NCBI RefSeq assembly: GCF_023101185.1
Contig: NZ_CP078077.1
Coordinates: forward strand, 2,757,630 to 2,821,629
Origin: Microbacterium galbinum
Lineage (GTDB): Bacteria; Actinomycetota; Actinomycetes; Actinomycetales; Microbacteriaceae
Length of the DNA: 64,000 nt
Direction of reading: 5' to 3'
The notes below the pieces were generated by a model. That model made no database searches and was not told the origin of the DNA. It worked only from the letters and a program-made list of their open reading frames with translations. Below, in pieces: positions 34,795-43,276 of the stretch (position 1 is its first letter; each line of letters opens with the position of its first letter). Position numbers and translations under genes: made by a program.

Positions 34795-36024
34795 TCAGGC
34801 GGCGTCTCCGACGAGGATCGCCTGGGCGTCTTCGGCGGCGGGAACCGCACCGTGCGAGTCGATGTGGGCGAGAGCACGCCGTCCCAGGAAGACCGTGAGA
34901 GCGGCGATCAGGACGGATGCTGCGGCGAACAGGTACGGGACCGTCACGTTGAACGAGTGCCACAGCAGTGCGGCGAGGGGAGGGGCCATCGCCCCGCCGA
35001 GGAAGCGCACCGCCGAGTACGACGACGAGGCGACCGAGCGGGGAAGGTCGGTGGCCTCCATGACCGCCTCGGTGAGCACGGTGTTCATGATGCCGAGCAG
35101 GAGGCCGCCGATGATGATGCACACGACGAGGGCCGCAGGGTCGCCGGCGAGGAAGCCGGCCGCGACGAGATCGACCGCCAGCAGGGGCAGCACGGTCACG
35201 ATGATGCGGGTCCGCGGCATCCGGCGCATGACGAGCGGAGCGACCCAGACGCTCGTGATCGCGAGCGCGACGCCCCAGCCGAAGAACGTGAAGCCGATGC
35301 CGAGTGCGCCGAAGCCGAGAGGGAAGGGCGAGAAGGCGAGGAGCACGAAGAAGCCGATGTTGTAGAACAGCGCGGCGACGGCGAGGATCGCGAGCGCCGG
35401 GCGGCGGAGCGCGGTGAAGGGGGCGGAGAACGGCACCGGAGTGCGCTTCTCGGCGGGGCCGCGCAGCAGCACGAGGACCGCGACGAACGCGATCGCCATG
35501 AGGGCGACGACGCCGAAGAAGGGTCCGCGCCAGCTCATCTCGCCGAGGAGCCCGCCCAGGAGCGGACCGATCGCGATGCCGAGACCCAGTGCCGCCTCGT
35601 AGAGGATGATCGCTGCACTGCTGCCGCCGGACGCCGCGCCGACGATCGTGGCGAGAGCGGTGGAGATGAAGAGCGCGTTGCCGAGGCCCCACCCGGCGCG
35701 GAAGCCGATGACGGCGTCGACGCTGCCGCTGAGGGCGCAGAGTAGGGCGAACGCGACGATGAGCGCGAGTCCGATGAGGAGAGTCGCCTTCGCGCCGATC
35801 CGGCTCGAGATCCAGCTCGTGACGAGCATCGCGAGGCCCGTGACGAGCAGATAGCTCGTGAAGAGGAGTTCGGTCTCGACGGGCGAGGCCTGCAGGGACT
35901 CCGCGATCGCCGGGAGGATGGGGTCGACCAGTCCGATGCCCATGAACGCGACGACGCAGGCGAAGGCGACGGCCCACACCTGCGCGGGTTGCTTCCAGAC
36001 GGAGGGGGTGGCGGTCGTGTTCAC
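34795..36024 (-). CDS. MFS transporter (multidrug-efflux type), MarR-linked
   Basis: 409 residues and about twelve membrane helices. The N-terminal half starts MGIGLVDPILPAIAESL, and the helix 2-3 loop SSRIGAKATLL is the MFS motif A region; ALGLGIAIGPLLGGLLG in helix 5 is the antiporter motif C. These indicate a drug/proton antiporter. It overlaps the upstream MarR gene by four bases, so the regulator and pump form an operon. The substrate is unknown. Confidence 0.88.
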   Translation of the reverse strand: MNTTATPSVWKQPAQVWAVAFACVVAFMGIGLVDPILPAIAESLQASPVETELLFTSYLLVTGLAMLVTSWISSRIGAKATLLIGLALIVAFALLCALSGSVDAVIGFRAGWGLGNALFISTALATIVGAASGGSSAAIILYEAALGLGIAIGPLLGGLLGEMSWRGPFFGVVALMAIAFVAVLVLLRGPAEKRTPVPFSAPFTALRRPALAILAVAALFYNIGFFVLLAFSPFPLGFGALGIGFTFFGWGVALAITSVWVAPLVMRRMPRTRIIVTVLPLLAVDLVAAGFLAGDPAALVVCIIIGGLLLGIMNTVLTEAVMEATDLPRSVASSSYSAVRFLGGAMAPPLAALLWHSFNVTVPYLFAAASVLIAALTVFLGRRALAHIDSHGAVPAAEDAQAILVGDAA

Positions 36025-36461
36025 TGCGAGGAGTCCTTTCGGTCGGTGGGGTCGGTGTGCGCGGCGAGGATCTCGGCCGCACGGGTCAGAATCGCCCAGT
36101 CGGCGTCGTCGAGCGCGTGAAACCGCGGCGCGAGCGTGTCGCGGAACTCATCGCGCCAGGCGGCGAGAGCACCGGCTCCGGCGTCCGTCGCCTCGACGAC
36201 CACCGCGCGGGAGTCGGCGGGGTCGGGGGAGCGGCGCACCAGTCCGTCGCGCTCGAGCGCGCCGATCAGGCGGGTCATTCCCGGTTGCGTGGTGCGAGCG
36301 GCTGCGGCGAGTTCGCCGACTCGCGAGGCGCCCTGTCGGCCGAGCAGGCTGAGCACCCGCCACTGGGCGGCGGGTGCCTCGTTGCCGGCATCCTGCGCGG
36401 CGATGCGGCCGAGCGCATACGCAGAGAGCACGATGGAGGGGATCACTTCCGCACGTTGCAT
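36021..36461 (-). CDS. MarR-family transcriptional regulator
   Basis: 146 residues with the MarR winged helix: WRVLSLLGRQGASRVGELAAAARTTQPGMTRLIGALERDGLVRRSPDPADSRAVVVEATDAG. The DxR-type wing is present (ADSRAVVV). It is the first gene of the operon with the MFS pump and probably represses it until a ligand binds. The message appears leaderless, with TATACT seven bases before the ATG, and a palindrome covers that promoter. Confidence 0.9.
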   Translation of the reverse strand: MQRAEVIPSIVLSAYALGRIAAQDAGNEAPAAQWRVLSLLGRQGASRVGELAAAARTTQPGMTRLIGALERDGLVRRSPDPADSRAVVVEATDAGAGALAAWRDEFRDTLAPRFHALDDADWAILTRAAEILAAHTDPTDRKDSSQ

Positions 36462-36487
36462 ACCAATGAGTATATACCCGATGGTAT
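36460..36487. promoter_or_regulatory. MarR operator candidate over the marR -10
   Basis: Arms ATACCA and TGGTAT lie 16 bases apart around a GTATATAC centre; 20 of 28 positions are symmetric. The minus-strand -10 TATACT (36474-36469) is inside it, so binding would block transcription of the regulator-pump operon. Confidence 0.65.
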
Positions 36488-36497
36488 GTAATGGGTG

Positions 36498-37286
36498 TCA
36501 GTGGCGAGCGCCCGCGATCCTCGCTGAGAGTTCGTGGGCGTGAGCGAGCAGCGTGCGGCCGAGGTGCGCGAGGCGATCAGGGCCGAAGCGGAACTCCACG
36601 CCCGTCAGGCTCAGAGCCCACTCCGGACGGCCGTGGCGATCGAACACGGCCGCGCCGATGCCCCAGCTGCCCTCCACTATGAGGCCGGGATTGACCGCGA
36701 AGCCGCGTTCCTTCGTCTCGGCGAGGCGCGCACGCAGCGGCTTCTGCGCATGCGGGCGGCCCCACGTCGACGCGAGCTCCGGATGTCGACCGAGATACGC
36801 ATCCACATCGTGGTCGGGAAGGAACGCCAGGATCGCGAGGCCCGCGCTCGCCACGCCGAGGGGGAAGCGCACGCCCTCGCTGAGCACGAACGAGCGGATC
36901 GGGAAGGCGCCTTCCTCACGGAGGAGGCATACGGTCTCATCGGCTCGTCGTACCGAGAAGAAGGCGCTCTCCTCGGTCTTGACGGCGAGCGACCGCACGA
37001 TGTCGCGCGCGAGAGCGGTGACGTCGTAGCGCGCGGCTGCGGCGTTGCCCATGAGGTACAGCTCGGGCCCGGGCATCCAGCGGGCGGTCGTGTCGTCGCG
37101 ATCGACGAGTCCCTCGGCGCGGAGCGCGCTGAGCAGGCGATGCGTCGTCGACCTCGACAGGTCGGCGGCGTGGGCGAGCTCCTGGAGTGCCATCCCATCG
37201 GGGCGCCCGCCCGAGACGAGGCGGAGGAGTCCGGCCGCCCGTGCGATGGCCTGCGCTCCCGGTACGCTCGTCGGCGCTCGTTCCAT
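36498..37286 (-). CDS. IclR-family transcriptional regulator
   Basis: 262 residues. An N-terminal winged helix (LAHAADLSRSTTHRLLSALRAEGLV) is followed by the IclR effector domain with GVRFPLGVASAGLAILAFLP and RGFAVNPGLIVEGSWGIGAAVFD. The start at 37286 is preferred because a TAGCGT -10 lies seven bases before it and coincides with a perfect operator palindrome; the longer frame upstream would cross the divergent operon. It probably controls the CoA-transferase/thiolase genes and itself, as PcaR/PobR-type IclR proteins do. Confidence 0.9.
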   Translation of the reverse strand: MERAPTSVPGAQAIARAAGLLRLVSGGRPDGMALQELAHAADLSRSTTHRLLSALRAEGLVDRDDTTARWMPGPELYLMGNAAAARYDVTALARDIVRSLAVKTEESAFFSVRRADETVCLLREEGAFPIRSFVLSEGVRFPLGVASAGLAILAFLPDHDVDAYLGRHPELASTWGRPHAQKPLRARLAETKERGFAVNPGLIVEGSWGIGAAVFDRHGRPEWALSLTGVEFRFGPDRLAHLGRTLLAHAHELSARIAGARH

Positions 37287-37287
37287 A

Positions 37288-37318
37288 ATGTGGACGCTAC
37301 TCGGCGAAACGTCCACAT
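37288..37318. promoter_or_regulatory. IclR operator: perfect inverted repeat
   Basis: ATGTGGACG (37288-37296) and CGTCCACAT (37310-37318) are perfect 9-bp arms around 13 bases. The left arm overlaps the regulator's own -10 (TAGCGT, 37299-37294 minus), and the site lies 72 bases before the CoA-transferase start. Confidence 0.75.
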
Positions 37319-37363
37319 CGCAAGCATCCGCTGTCGCTCCCACCGCGCGACCGTCAAGCTGGA

Positions 37364-37379
37364 ACGAACGCCCGTTCGA
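37364..37379 (+). promoter_or_regulatory. LexA-box-like palindrome before the CoA-transferase operon
   Basis: ACGAACGCCCGTTCGA matches TCGAAC-N4-GTTCGA at 11 of 12 arm positions and abuts the Shine-Dalgarno GAAGGAG. It may be a real LexA site or a second operator of the local regulator. Confidence 0.45.
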
Positions 37380-37389
37380 AGGAGTACGC

Positions 37390-38163
37390 GTGATCGACAA
37401 GCACTGGCCCTCTGCCGCGGAGGCGGTCGCCGACATCCCCGACGGAGCGTCCCTCGCCGTCGGCGGGTTCGGCCTCTCCGGGAACCCCATCGCCCTCATC
37501 GAAGCTCTGCTCGCCCAGGGGACGACGGACCTGAGTGTCGTCAGCAACAACTGCGGCGTGGACGACTGGGGTCTCGGCATCCTGCTCGGGGCGCACCGCA
37601 TCCGCAAGATGACGTCGTCGTACGTGGGCGAGAACAAGGAGTTCGAGCGTCAGTTCCTCACTGGTGAACTCGAGCTCGAGCTCACCCCGCAGGGAACCCT
37701 CGCTGAGAAGCTGCGTGCCGGCGGGTCGGGGATCGCCGCCTTCTTCACCCAGACGGGCGTCGGCACGCAGGTGGCCGAAGGTGGTCTGCCGCGCAGATAC
37801 GCTCCCGACGGCACGATCGCCGTCGCCTCGCCCGCCAAGGACGTGCGCACCTTCGGCGAGGGGGACGACGCCCGCGAATACGTCATGGAGGAGGCGATCA
37901 CCACCGACTTCGCCCTCGTGCACGCTGCCGTCGGAGACCGCCACGGCAATCTCGTCTTCACCAAGGCCGCACGCAACTTCAACCCGCTCGCCGCTATGGC
38001 GGGCCGTATCTGCATCGCGCAGGTCGAACACCTCGTCGAACCGGGCGAACTCGACCCGGACAGGGTGCACCTGCCCGGCGTGTACGTGCACCGCGTCGTC
38101 GAGGTCGGACCCGACATCCCCAAGCGCATCGAGCGACGCACCGTCGCCACGGAAGGAGCCTGA
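37390..38163 (+). CDS. 3-oxoacid CoA-transferase subunit A
   Basis: 257 residues. [34 protein letters not shown] and the Gly-rich [17 protein letters not shown] are signatures of the alpha subunit of succinyl-CoA:3-ketoacid (ScoA/AtoD) and 3-oxoadipate (PcaI) CoA-transferases; by eye the two cannot be separated. The GTG start at 37390 is fixed by GAAGGAG four bases upstream. Subunit B follows one base after the stop. The catalytic Glu is on subunit B. Confidence 0.88.
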   Translation: MIDKHWPSAAEAVADIPDGASLAVGGFGLSGNPIALIEALLAQGTTDLSVVSNNCGVDDWGLGILLGAHRIRKMTSSYVGENKEFERQFLTGELELELTPQGTLAEKLRAGGSGIAAFFTQTGVGTQVAEGGLPRRYAPDGTIAVASPAKDVRTFGEGDDAREYVMEEAITTDFALVHAAVGDRHGNLVFTKAARNFNPLAAMAGRICIAQVEHLVEPGELDPDRVHLPGVYVHRVVEVGPDIPKRIERRTVATEGA

Positions 38164-38164
38164 C

Positions 38165-38821
38165 ATGGCGCTCACTCGAGACCAGATGGCCGCCCGCGCC
38201 GCCGCCGAGCTCGAGGACGGCTCGTACGTGAACCTCGGCATCGGGCTTCCCACCCTCGTCCCGAACTTCGTACCGGCGGGCGTCACCGTGGTGCTGCAGT
38301 CCGAGAACGGCATCCTCGGCGTCGGCCCGTACCCGACGGAGGATGCCGTCGACCCCGATCTCATCAACGCGGGTAAGGAGACGGTCACCGTGCTCGCGGG
38401 ATCGGCGTTCTTCGACTCGGCGACGAGTTTCGGCATGATCCGCGGAGGGAAGATCGACGCCGCGATCCTCGGTGCCATGCAGGTGTCGGCGACAGGAGAC
38501 CTGGCGAACTGGATGATCCCCGGGAAGATGGTCAAGGGTCCTGGTGGGGCGATGGACCTCGTGCACGGCGCCGCGCGCGTCATCGTGCTCATGGAGCACG
38601 TCGCGAAGGACGGATCCGCCAAGATCGTCGATCGGTGCTCCCTGCCGCTCACCGGTCGGGGGGTGGTCGACCGCATCATCACCGACCTCGCCGTGATCGA
38701 TGTGACCGAGGCCGGCCTCGTGCTCGTCGAGACGGCTCCCGGAGTCACCGCCGACGAGGTTATCGCCGCCACCGAGCCCCCGCTGACACTGTCGCCCGCG
38801 CTCGCCGGTCTGAGAGGCTGA
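38165..38821 (+). CDS. 3-oxoacid CoA-transferase subunit B
   Basis: 218 residues. The catalytic glutamate lies in the conserved [12 protein letters not shown] (about residue 45), and [14 protein letters not shown] precedes it. Later [24 protein letters not shown] and [18 protein letters not shown] are typical of ScoB/PcaJ. With subunit A it moves CoA from succinyl-CoA to a 3-oxoacid. The next gene, a thiolase, cleaves the product. Confidence 0.9.
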   Translation: MALTRDQMAARAAAELEDGSYVNLGIGLPTLVPNFVPAGVTVVLQSENGILGVGPYPTEDAVDPDLINAGKETVTVLAGSAFFDSATSFGMIRGGKIDAAILGAMQVSATGDLANWMIPGKMVKGPGGAMDLVHGAARVIVLMEHVAKDGSAKIVDRCSLPLTGRGVVDRIITDLAVIDVTEAGLVLVETAPGVTADEVIAATEPPLTLSPALAGLRG

Positions 38822-38826
38822 AGGAC

Positions 38827-40011
38827 ATGCACGACACCGATATCGTCATCGTCTCCGCCGCCCGCACCCCGCAGGGTCGTCTCAAGGGTCAGCTCGCGGC
38901 CTTCACGGCCCCGCAGCTGGGCGCCTTCGCGATCCGCGGTGCGCTCGAGCAGGCATCCATCCCCCCGGAGGACATCGACGCCGTCATCGTCGGGCAGGTC
39001 CTCTCGGCGGGATCCGGGCAGAACGCCGCGCGTCAGGCGGCCATCGGGGCGGGCATCGGCTGGGACGTGCCCGCGCACACCGTCAACAAGGTGTGCCTCT
39101 CGGGCCTCACCGCGATCATCGACGCCGCCCGCATGATCCGCACGGGAGATGCCGAGGTGGTCGTCGCGGCCGGCATGGAGTCGATGACCCGCGCCCCGCA
39201 CCTGCTCATGGGGTCACGTGACGGATGGACCTACGGCAGTGTCGAGGTGCTCGACCACATGGCCTACGACGGGCTCACCGACGCCTATGACCGGGAGAGC
39301 ATGGGAGCATCCACCGAACGGCACAACGCCCGATACGAACTCACGCGCGAGGCTCAGGACACCGTCGCCGCGCTCTCGCATCAGCGTGCGGCGGCCGCCC
39401 AGGCTGCGGGCGTGTTCGACGACGAGATCGTCACGGTCTCGGTGCCTCAGCGCCGCGGGGAACCCCTGATCGTCACCGCCGACGAGGGAATCCGCCCCGA
39501 CACGACGGTGGAGTCGCTCGCAGGACTCCGTGCCGCCTTCGCGGAAGGGGGCACGATCACAGCGGGCAACTCCTCGCAGATCTCCGACGGAGCCTCCGCC
39601 GTCGTCGTCACGACGCGGGCGCTCGCCGCGGAGAAAGGATGGCCCGTCCTCGTGACGGTCGGCGCGAGCGGCCAGACCGCTGGTCCCGACAACTCCCTTC
39701 AGGCGCAGCCGGCGCGCGCGATCGAACGCGCGTGCGAGAAGCAGGGGATCTCACCGTCCGATCTCGATCTGGTCGAGATCAACGAGGCGTTCGGCGCCGT
39801 GGTCGCGCGTTCGCAGGTCGAACTCGGCCTGGATCCCGCGCTCGTCAACATCCACGGGGGAGGGATCGCGATCGGGCATCCGATCGGCGCATCGGGTAAT
39901 CGCCTCGTCGTGCACCTGGCGCACGAACTGGCGCGTCGCGGCTCCGGCACGGCGGCCGTCGGCCTCTGCGGCGGTGGCGGTCAGGGCGAGGCGCTGATCC
40001 TCACCCGGTGA
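38827..40011 (+). CDS. Acetyl-CoA acyltransferase (thiolase)
   Basis: 394 residues. The acyl-enzyme cysteine is in VNKVCLSGL (about 90), NEAFG lies near 320, GHPIGASG carries the catalytic His near 350, and the C-terminal general base is CGGGGQG near 380. Placed behind the CoA-transferase genes and opposite an IclR regulator, it fits the last step of beta-ketoadipate catabolism (PcaF) or acetoacetyl-CoA cleavage. No ring-cleavage genes are nearby, so the pathway is open. Confidence 0.92.
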   Translation: MHDTDIVIVSAARTPQGRLKGQLAAFTAPQLGAFAIRGALEQASIPPEDIDAVIVGQVLSAGSGQNAARQAAIGAGIGWDVPAHTVNKVCLSGLTAIIDAARMIRTGDAEVVVAAGMESMTRAPHLLMGSRDGWTYGSVEVLDHMAYDGLTDAYDRESMGASTERHNARYELTREAQDTVAALSHQRAAAAQAAGVFDDEIVTVSVPQRRGEPLIVTADEGIRPDTTVESLAGLRAAFAEGGTITAGNSSQISDGASAVVVTTRALAAEKGWPVLVTVGASGQTAGPDNSLQAQPARAIERACEKQGISPSDLDLVEINEAFGAVVARSQVELGLDPALVNIHGGGIAIGHPIGASGNRLVVHLAHELARRGSGTAAVGLCGGGGQGEALILTR

Positions 40012-40020
40012 CGCGCGGAC

Positions 40021-40308
40021 TCAGGAGGAGCGGCGGCGCTTCTGCGCCGCCGCCTTCTGCGCCTGCTTCTCGTCGCGGTTCGCGCGCTTCGCCTGCGCGG
40101 GGGCGAGGGGCGAATCCAGGGCGACCTCGAGACCGCGGTCGAAGCGGCGGGTGTCGCGCACGGCGCCGATCGCGAGGGCGAAGGTGATGGCCCAGCTGAT
40201 CCAGGCGAGCGCGGCGCGCCAGGTGACGGGGGACTCGCGGGTGCCGCGGAGGAGCGAGACACCGGTGGTGATCGCTCCGAACAGGCCCGTGCTGAACAGA
40301 TAGCGCAT
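40021..40308 (-). CDS. Small membrane protein of unknown function
   Basis: 95 residues. One or two hydrophobic helices (about 4-20 and 30-50) are followed by a strongly basic C-terminus of Lys, Ala, Gln and Arg (AQAKRANRDEKQAQKAA). It converges with the thiolase gene ten bases away. No family recognised. Confidence 0.65.
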   Translation of the reverse strand: MRYLFSTGLFGAITTGVSLLRGTRESPVTWRAALAWISWAITFALAIGAVRDTRRFDRGLEVALDSPLAPAQAKRANRDEKQAQKAAAQKRRRSS

Positions 40309-40400
40309 GCCCCTACGCTACCGCCCGACTCCCGGTCGGGGCGGGGGATTGACACGAACGCCGGATGCCGGGCATACAGCCCCTTCGGATCGGCACTCGC

Positions 40401-40406
40401 TATCAT
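40401..40406 (+). promoter_or_regulatory. -10 element TATCAT for the MFS gene
   Basis: TATCAT followed by GG; transcription would begin near 40413, giving a leader of about 105 bases. An ATG overlaps the hexamer but cannot be the start of that transcript. Confidence 0.45.
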
Positions 40407-40518
40407 GGGTGTCAGTCGCGGCTCGTCCGCGACCGTAGAACCGTGTATCTACCGGCCGTCGGCACTCCGACGGACAGCGGCGGCACCCGACCACCGCGTC
40501 CGCGGGCGCGCGAGAGCC

Positions 40519-41766
40519 ATGACCCAGACACACACCTCCACCGAGCCGAGCCTCTTCCGTCTCGCCGGCTTCCCCTACTTCCTCATCGCCTTCATCGCGA
40601 GACTGCCCTTCGCGATGATGGTCGTCGGCGTGCTGACCGTCGTCGTCTCGGCGCGCGGATCGCTGTCGCTCGGCGGGCTCACCTCCGCCGCGGTCGGCCT
40701 CGGCACCGCGTGCTTCGGCCCGCTCCTCGGCGCCGCCGCGGATCGCTACGGACAGCGGACCGTGCTGCTGATGCTCGCCATCGCGAACGGCACGATGATG
40801 GTCGTGTTCACCCTCGTCGTCTACGGCGACGCGGTCGACGGCCTCGTTCTCCTGGCCGCAGCCGGCATCGGAGCGACGGCCCCGCAGGTCTCGCCGCTGT
40901 CGCGTGCGCGGCTGGTCACGATGATCAGCGAGCGGATGCCGGAGACCCGCCGGGCTCGCACGGTCTCGGGCACCATGGCCTACGAGTCCGCCGCCGACGA
41001 GACGGTGTTCGTCTTCGGACCGTTCATCGTCGGCATCCTCGCGTCGCTGATCGCGCCGTGGGCTCCTCTCGTGGGCGCGGCGGTCCTGACGATCGTCTTC
41101 GTCGGTGCGTTCGCCCTCCACCCGAGCGGTCGACACGTCGCCGCCGTGCGCGGGGCCGACGGGGCAGCGCCCTCGGCGGTGTCGGAACTCTTCCGCCCGC
41201 AGCTCGTCATCGTCGTGATCGGCATCCTCGGCGTCGGCATGTTCTTCGGCACCATGCTCACCTCGCTGACGTCGTTCATGGCGGACCGGGGCGCCTCCGA
41301 ACAGGCGGGTCTGCTCTACGGTGTGATGGGCGTCGGCTCGGCCGTTCTGGCGCTCGGTGTCGCGTGGCTTCCGGTCCGCTTCTCGCTCCGCGCCCGGTGG
41401 CTGGTGTTCTCGGGCATCCTCTTCGCGGGCTCGCTCCTGCTGGGCGTCGTGGATTCTCCCGCGATGATGATGCTCGCTCTCGGCATCATGGGGGTCGGCA
41501 TCGGCCCGACGCTCGTGACGCAGTACAGCTTCGGCGCCGCGCGCAGCCCGCTCGGACGCTCGGCGACGGTCATGACGATGCTCGGCTCGGGGATCGTCGT
41601 CGGCCAGTCGATCGGTGCGGCCGTCGCCGGTGAGCTCGCCGAGAACGTCGGCACCTCGGCGGCGCTCGTGCTGCCGATCGTCGCGGCCGGGGTCGCGTTC
41701 GCAGCGGGTCTCGTCAACTGGGTGCTCAGCCGCACGCATGCGCGGAACGTGGTCGTCGCGGCGTGA
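40519..41766 (+). CDS. MFS transporter
   Basis: 415 residues, about twelve helices. AADRYGQRTVLLM is motif A of the family in the helix 2-3 loop. It begins FRLAGFPYFLIAFIARLPFAMMVVGVLTVV. There is no diagnostic substrate motif. The ATG at 40519 is chosen over the upstream in-frame ATG at 40405, because the latter overlaps the -10 and would add a hydrophilic, unconserved stretch. No regulator is adjacent. Confidence 0.82.
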   Translation: MTQTHTSTEPSLFRLAGFPYFLIAFIARLPFAMMVVGVLTVVVSARGSLSLGGLTSAAVGLGTACFGPLLGAAADRYGQRTVLLMLAIANGTMMVVFTLVVYGDAVDGLVLLAAAGIGATAPQVSPLSRARLVTMISERMPETRRARTVSGTMAYESAADETVFVFGPFIVGILASLIAPWAPLVGAAVLTIVFVGAFALHPSGRHVAAVRGADGAAPSAVSELFRPQLVIVVIGILGVGMFFGTMLTSLTSFMADRGASEQAGLLYGVMGVGSAVLALGVAWLPVRFSLRARWLVFSGILFAGSLLLGVVDSPAMMMLALGIMGVGIGPTLVTQYSFGAARSPLGRSATVMTMLGSGIVVGQSIGAAVAGELAENVGTSAALVLPIVAAGVAFAAGLVNWVLSRTHARNVVVAA

Positions 41767-41794
41767 CGCGGTGAACCGGGGCCGCGAACCTCGA

Positions 41795-41812
41795 TAGCCT
41801 GGGGGTACCCCC
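41795..41812 (+). promoter_or_regulatory. -10 element and palindrome before otsA
   Basis: TAGCCT (41795-41800) is followed at once by the perfect 12-bp palindrome GGGGGTACCCCC (41801-41812), which would cover the transcription start. A regulator could act there; none is known. Confidence 0.45.
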
Positions 41813-41829
41813 TGGTGTGAGGAGCCATC

Positions 41830-43236
41830 TTGGCAGCTGCAGAGTTCGTCGTCGTCGCCAACCGTCTTCCCGTCGATCGGGTCGAAGGCCCCGACGGGGA
41901 GGAGACCTGGCGCACGTCGCCCGGCGGACTCGTCGCGGCTCTCGAGCCGATGATGCGCAGCACCCACGGCGCGTGGGTCGGCTGGGTCGGCCAGCCCGAC
42001 GTCGAGCGCGACCCCTTCGAGGCCGACGGCATCCACCTCATCCCGGTGTCCTTGAGTGCGCAGGAGGTCGCGGAGTACTACGAGGGCTTCGCCAACGACA
42101 CCATCTGGCCGCTGTACCACGACGTCATCGCGCCCCCGCAGTTCCACCGCGAGTGGTGGGACGCCTATGTCACCGTCAACCGGCGCTTCGCCGAGGCGGC
42201 GGCCGCCGCGGTCGCGGAAGACGGCACGGTGTGGGTGCACGACTACCAGCTGCAGCTCGTTCCGCAGATGGTGCGTGAGCTCCGCCCGGACGTCACGATC
42301 GGGTACTTCCACCACATCCCCTTCCCCGCGCACGGCCTCTATGCGCAGCTGCCCTGGCGCGACCAGGTGCTGCAGGGCCTGCTCGGAGCCGACGTGATCG
42401 GGTTCCAGCGCGCGCAGGACGCCACCTACTTCCTCACCGCCGTGCGGCGCCGCCTGCGTTACGAGGTCAAGGGCGCGAACATCGCCGTCCCGCAGGACGA
42501 CGGCTCGATCCGGACGGCCGTCGCCCGCGCCTTCCCGATCTCGATCGACACCGCTCCCTACCTGGATCTCGCTGCGAACCCCGCCGTCCAGGCCAGAGCC
42601 GCGGAGATCCGTGCGAGCCTCGGCAACCCGAAGCGCATCCTGCTGGGCGTCGATCGCCTCGACTACACCAAGGGCATCCGTCACCGGATCAAGGCCTACG
42701 GCGAGCTCCTCGCCGAGGGGCGTCTGAGCGTCGACGACGTGACGCTCGTGCAGGTCGCGAGCCCCAGCCGCGAGCGCGTCGACGCCTACGTGCATCTGCG
42801 CGACGAGATCGAGCTGGCCGTCGGGCGCATCAACGGCGACAACGACACGATGGGTCACACCGCGATCCGCTATCTGCACCAGGGGTATCCCCGCGAGGAG
42901 ATGGTCGCACTGTACCTCGCGGCCGATGTCATGCTCGTCACCGCTCTGCGCGACGGCATGAACCTGGTCGCGAAGGAGTACGTCGCCACGCGCGTCGACA
43001 ACCGGGGAGTGCTCGTCCTCAGCGAGTTCACGGGCGCCGCCGACGAACTCCGCCAGGCGGTGCGCGTCAACCCGCACGACATCGAGGGCGTCAAGGCAGC
43101 GATCATGACCGCGGTCGAGATGACACCGGCCGAACAGGGCAAGCGCATGCGCTCGCTCCGCCGCCGTGTGCTCGAGAACGATGTGGACGCCTGGTCGTCG
43201 TCGTTCCTCTCCGCGCTCGACGACGCACGCCGTTGA
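41830..43236 (+). CDS. otsA: Alpha,alpha-trehalose-phosphate synthase (UDP-forming)
   Basis: 468 residues of a GT20 glycosyltransferase joining UDP-glucose and glucose-6-phosphate. VVVANRLPVDR opens it, VHDYQLQLVPQMVRELRP and GYFHHIPFPA form the acceptor site, and VDRLDYTKGI and RDGMNLVAKEYVA form the nucleotide-sugar site. The start is the TTG at 41830: GAGGAG stands six bases before it and the family N-terminus begins there. otsB follows after 40 bases, so synthesis and dephosphorylation are linked. Confidence 0.95.
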   Translation: MAAAEFVVVANRLPVDRVEGPDGEETWRTSPGGLVAALEPMMRSTHGAWVGWVGQPDVERDPFEADGIHLIPVSLSAQEVAEYYEGFANDTIWPLYHDVIAPPQFHREWWDAYVTVNRRFAEAAAAAVAEDGTVWVHDYQLQLVPQMVRELRPDVTIGYFHHIPFPAHGLYAQLPWRDQVLQGLLGADVIGFQRAQDATYFLTAVRRRLRYEVKGANIAVPQDDGSIRTAVARAFPISIDTAPYLDLAANPAVQARAAEIRASLGNPKRILLGVDRLDYTKGIRHRIKAYGELLAEGRLSVDDVTLVQVASPSRERVDAYVHLRDEIELAVGRINGDNDTMGHTAIRYLHQGYPREEMVALYLAADVMLVTALRDGMNLVAKEYVATRVDNRGVLVLSEFTGAADELRQAVRVNPHDIEGVKAAIMTAVEMTPAEQGKRMRSLRRRVLENDVDAWSSSFLSALDDARR

Positions 43237-43276
43237 GCCGCCCCGCATCTTCCCGCCCCCACGACTGGAGACACCC

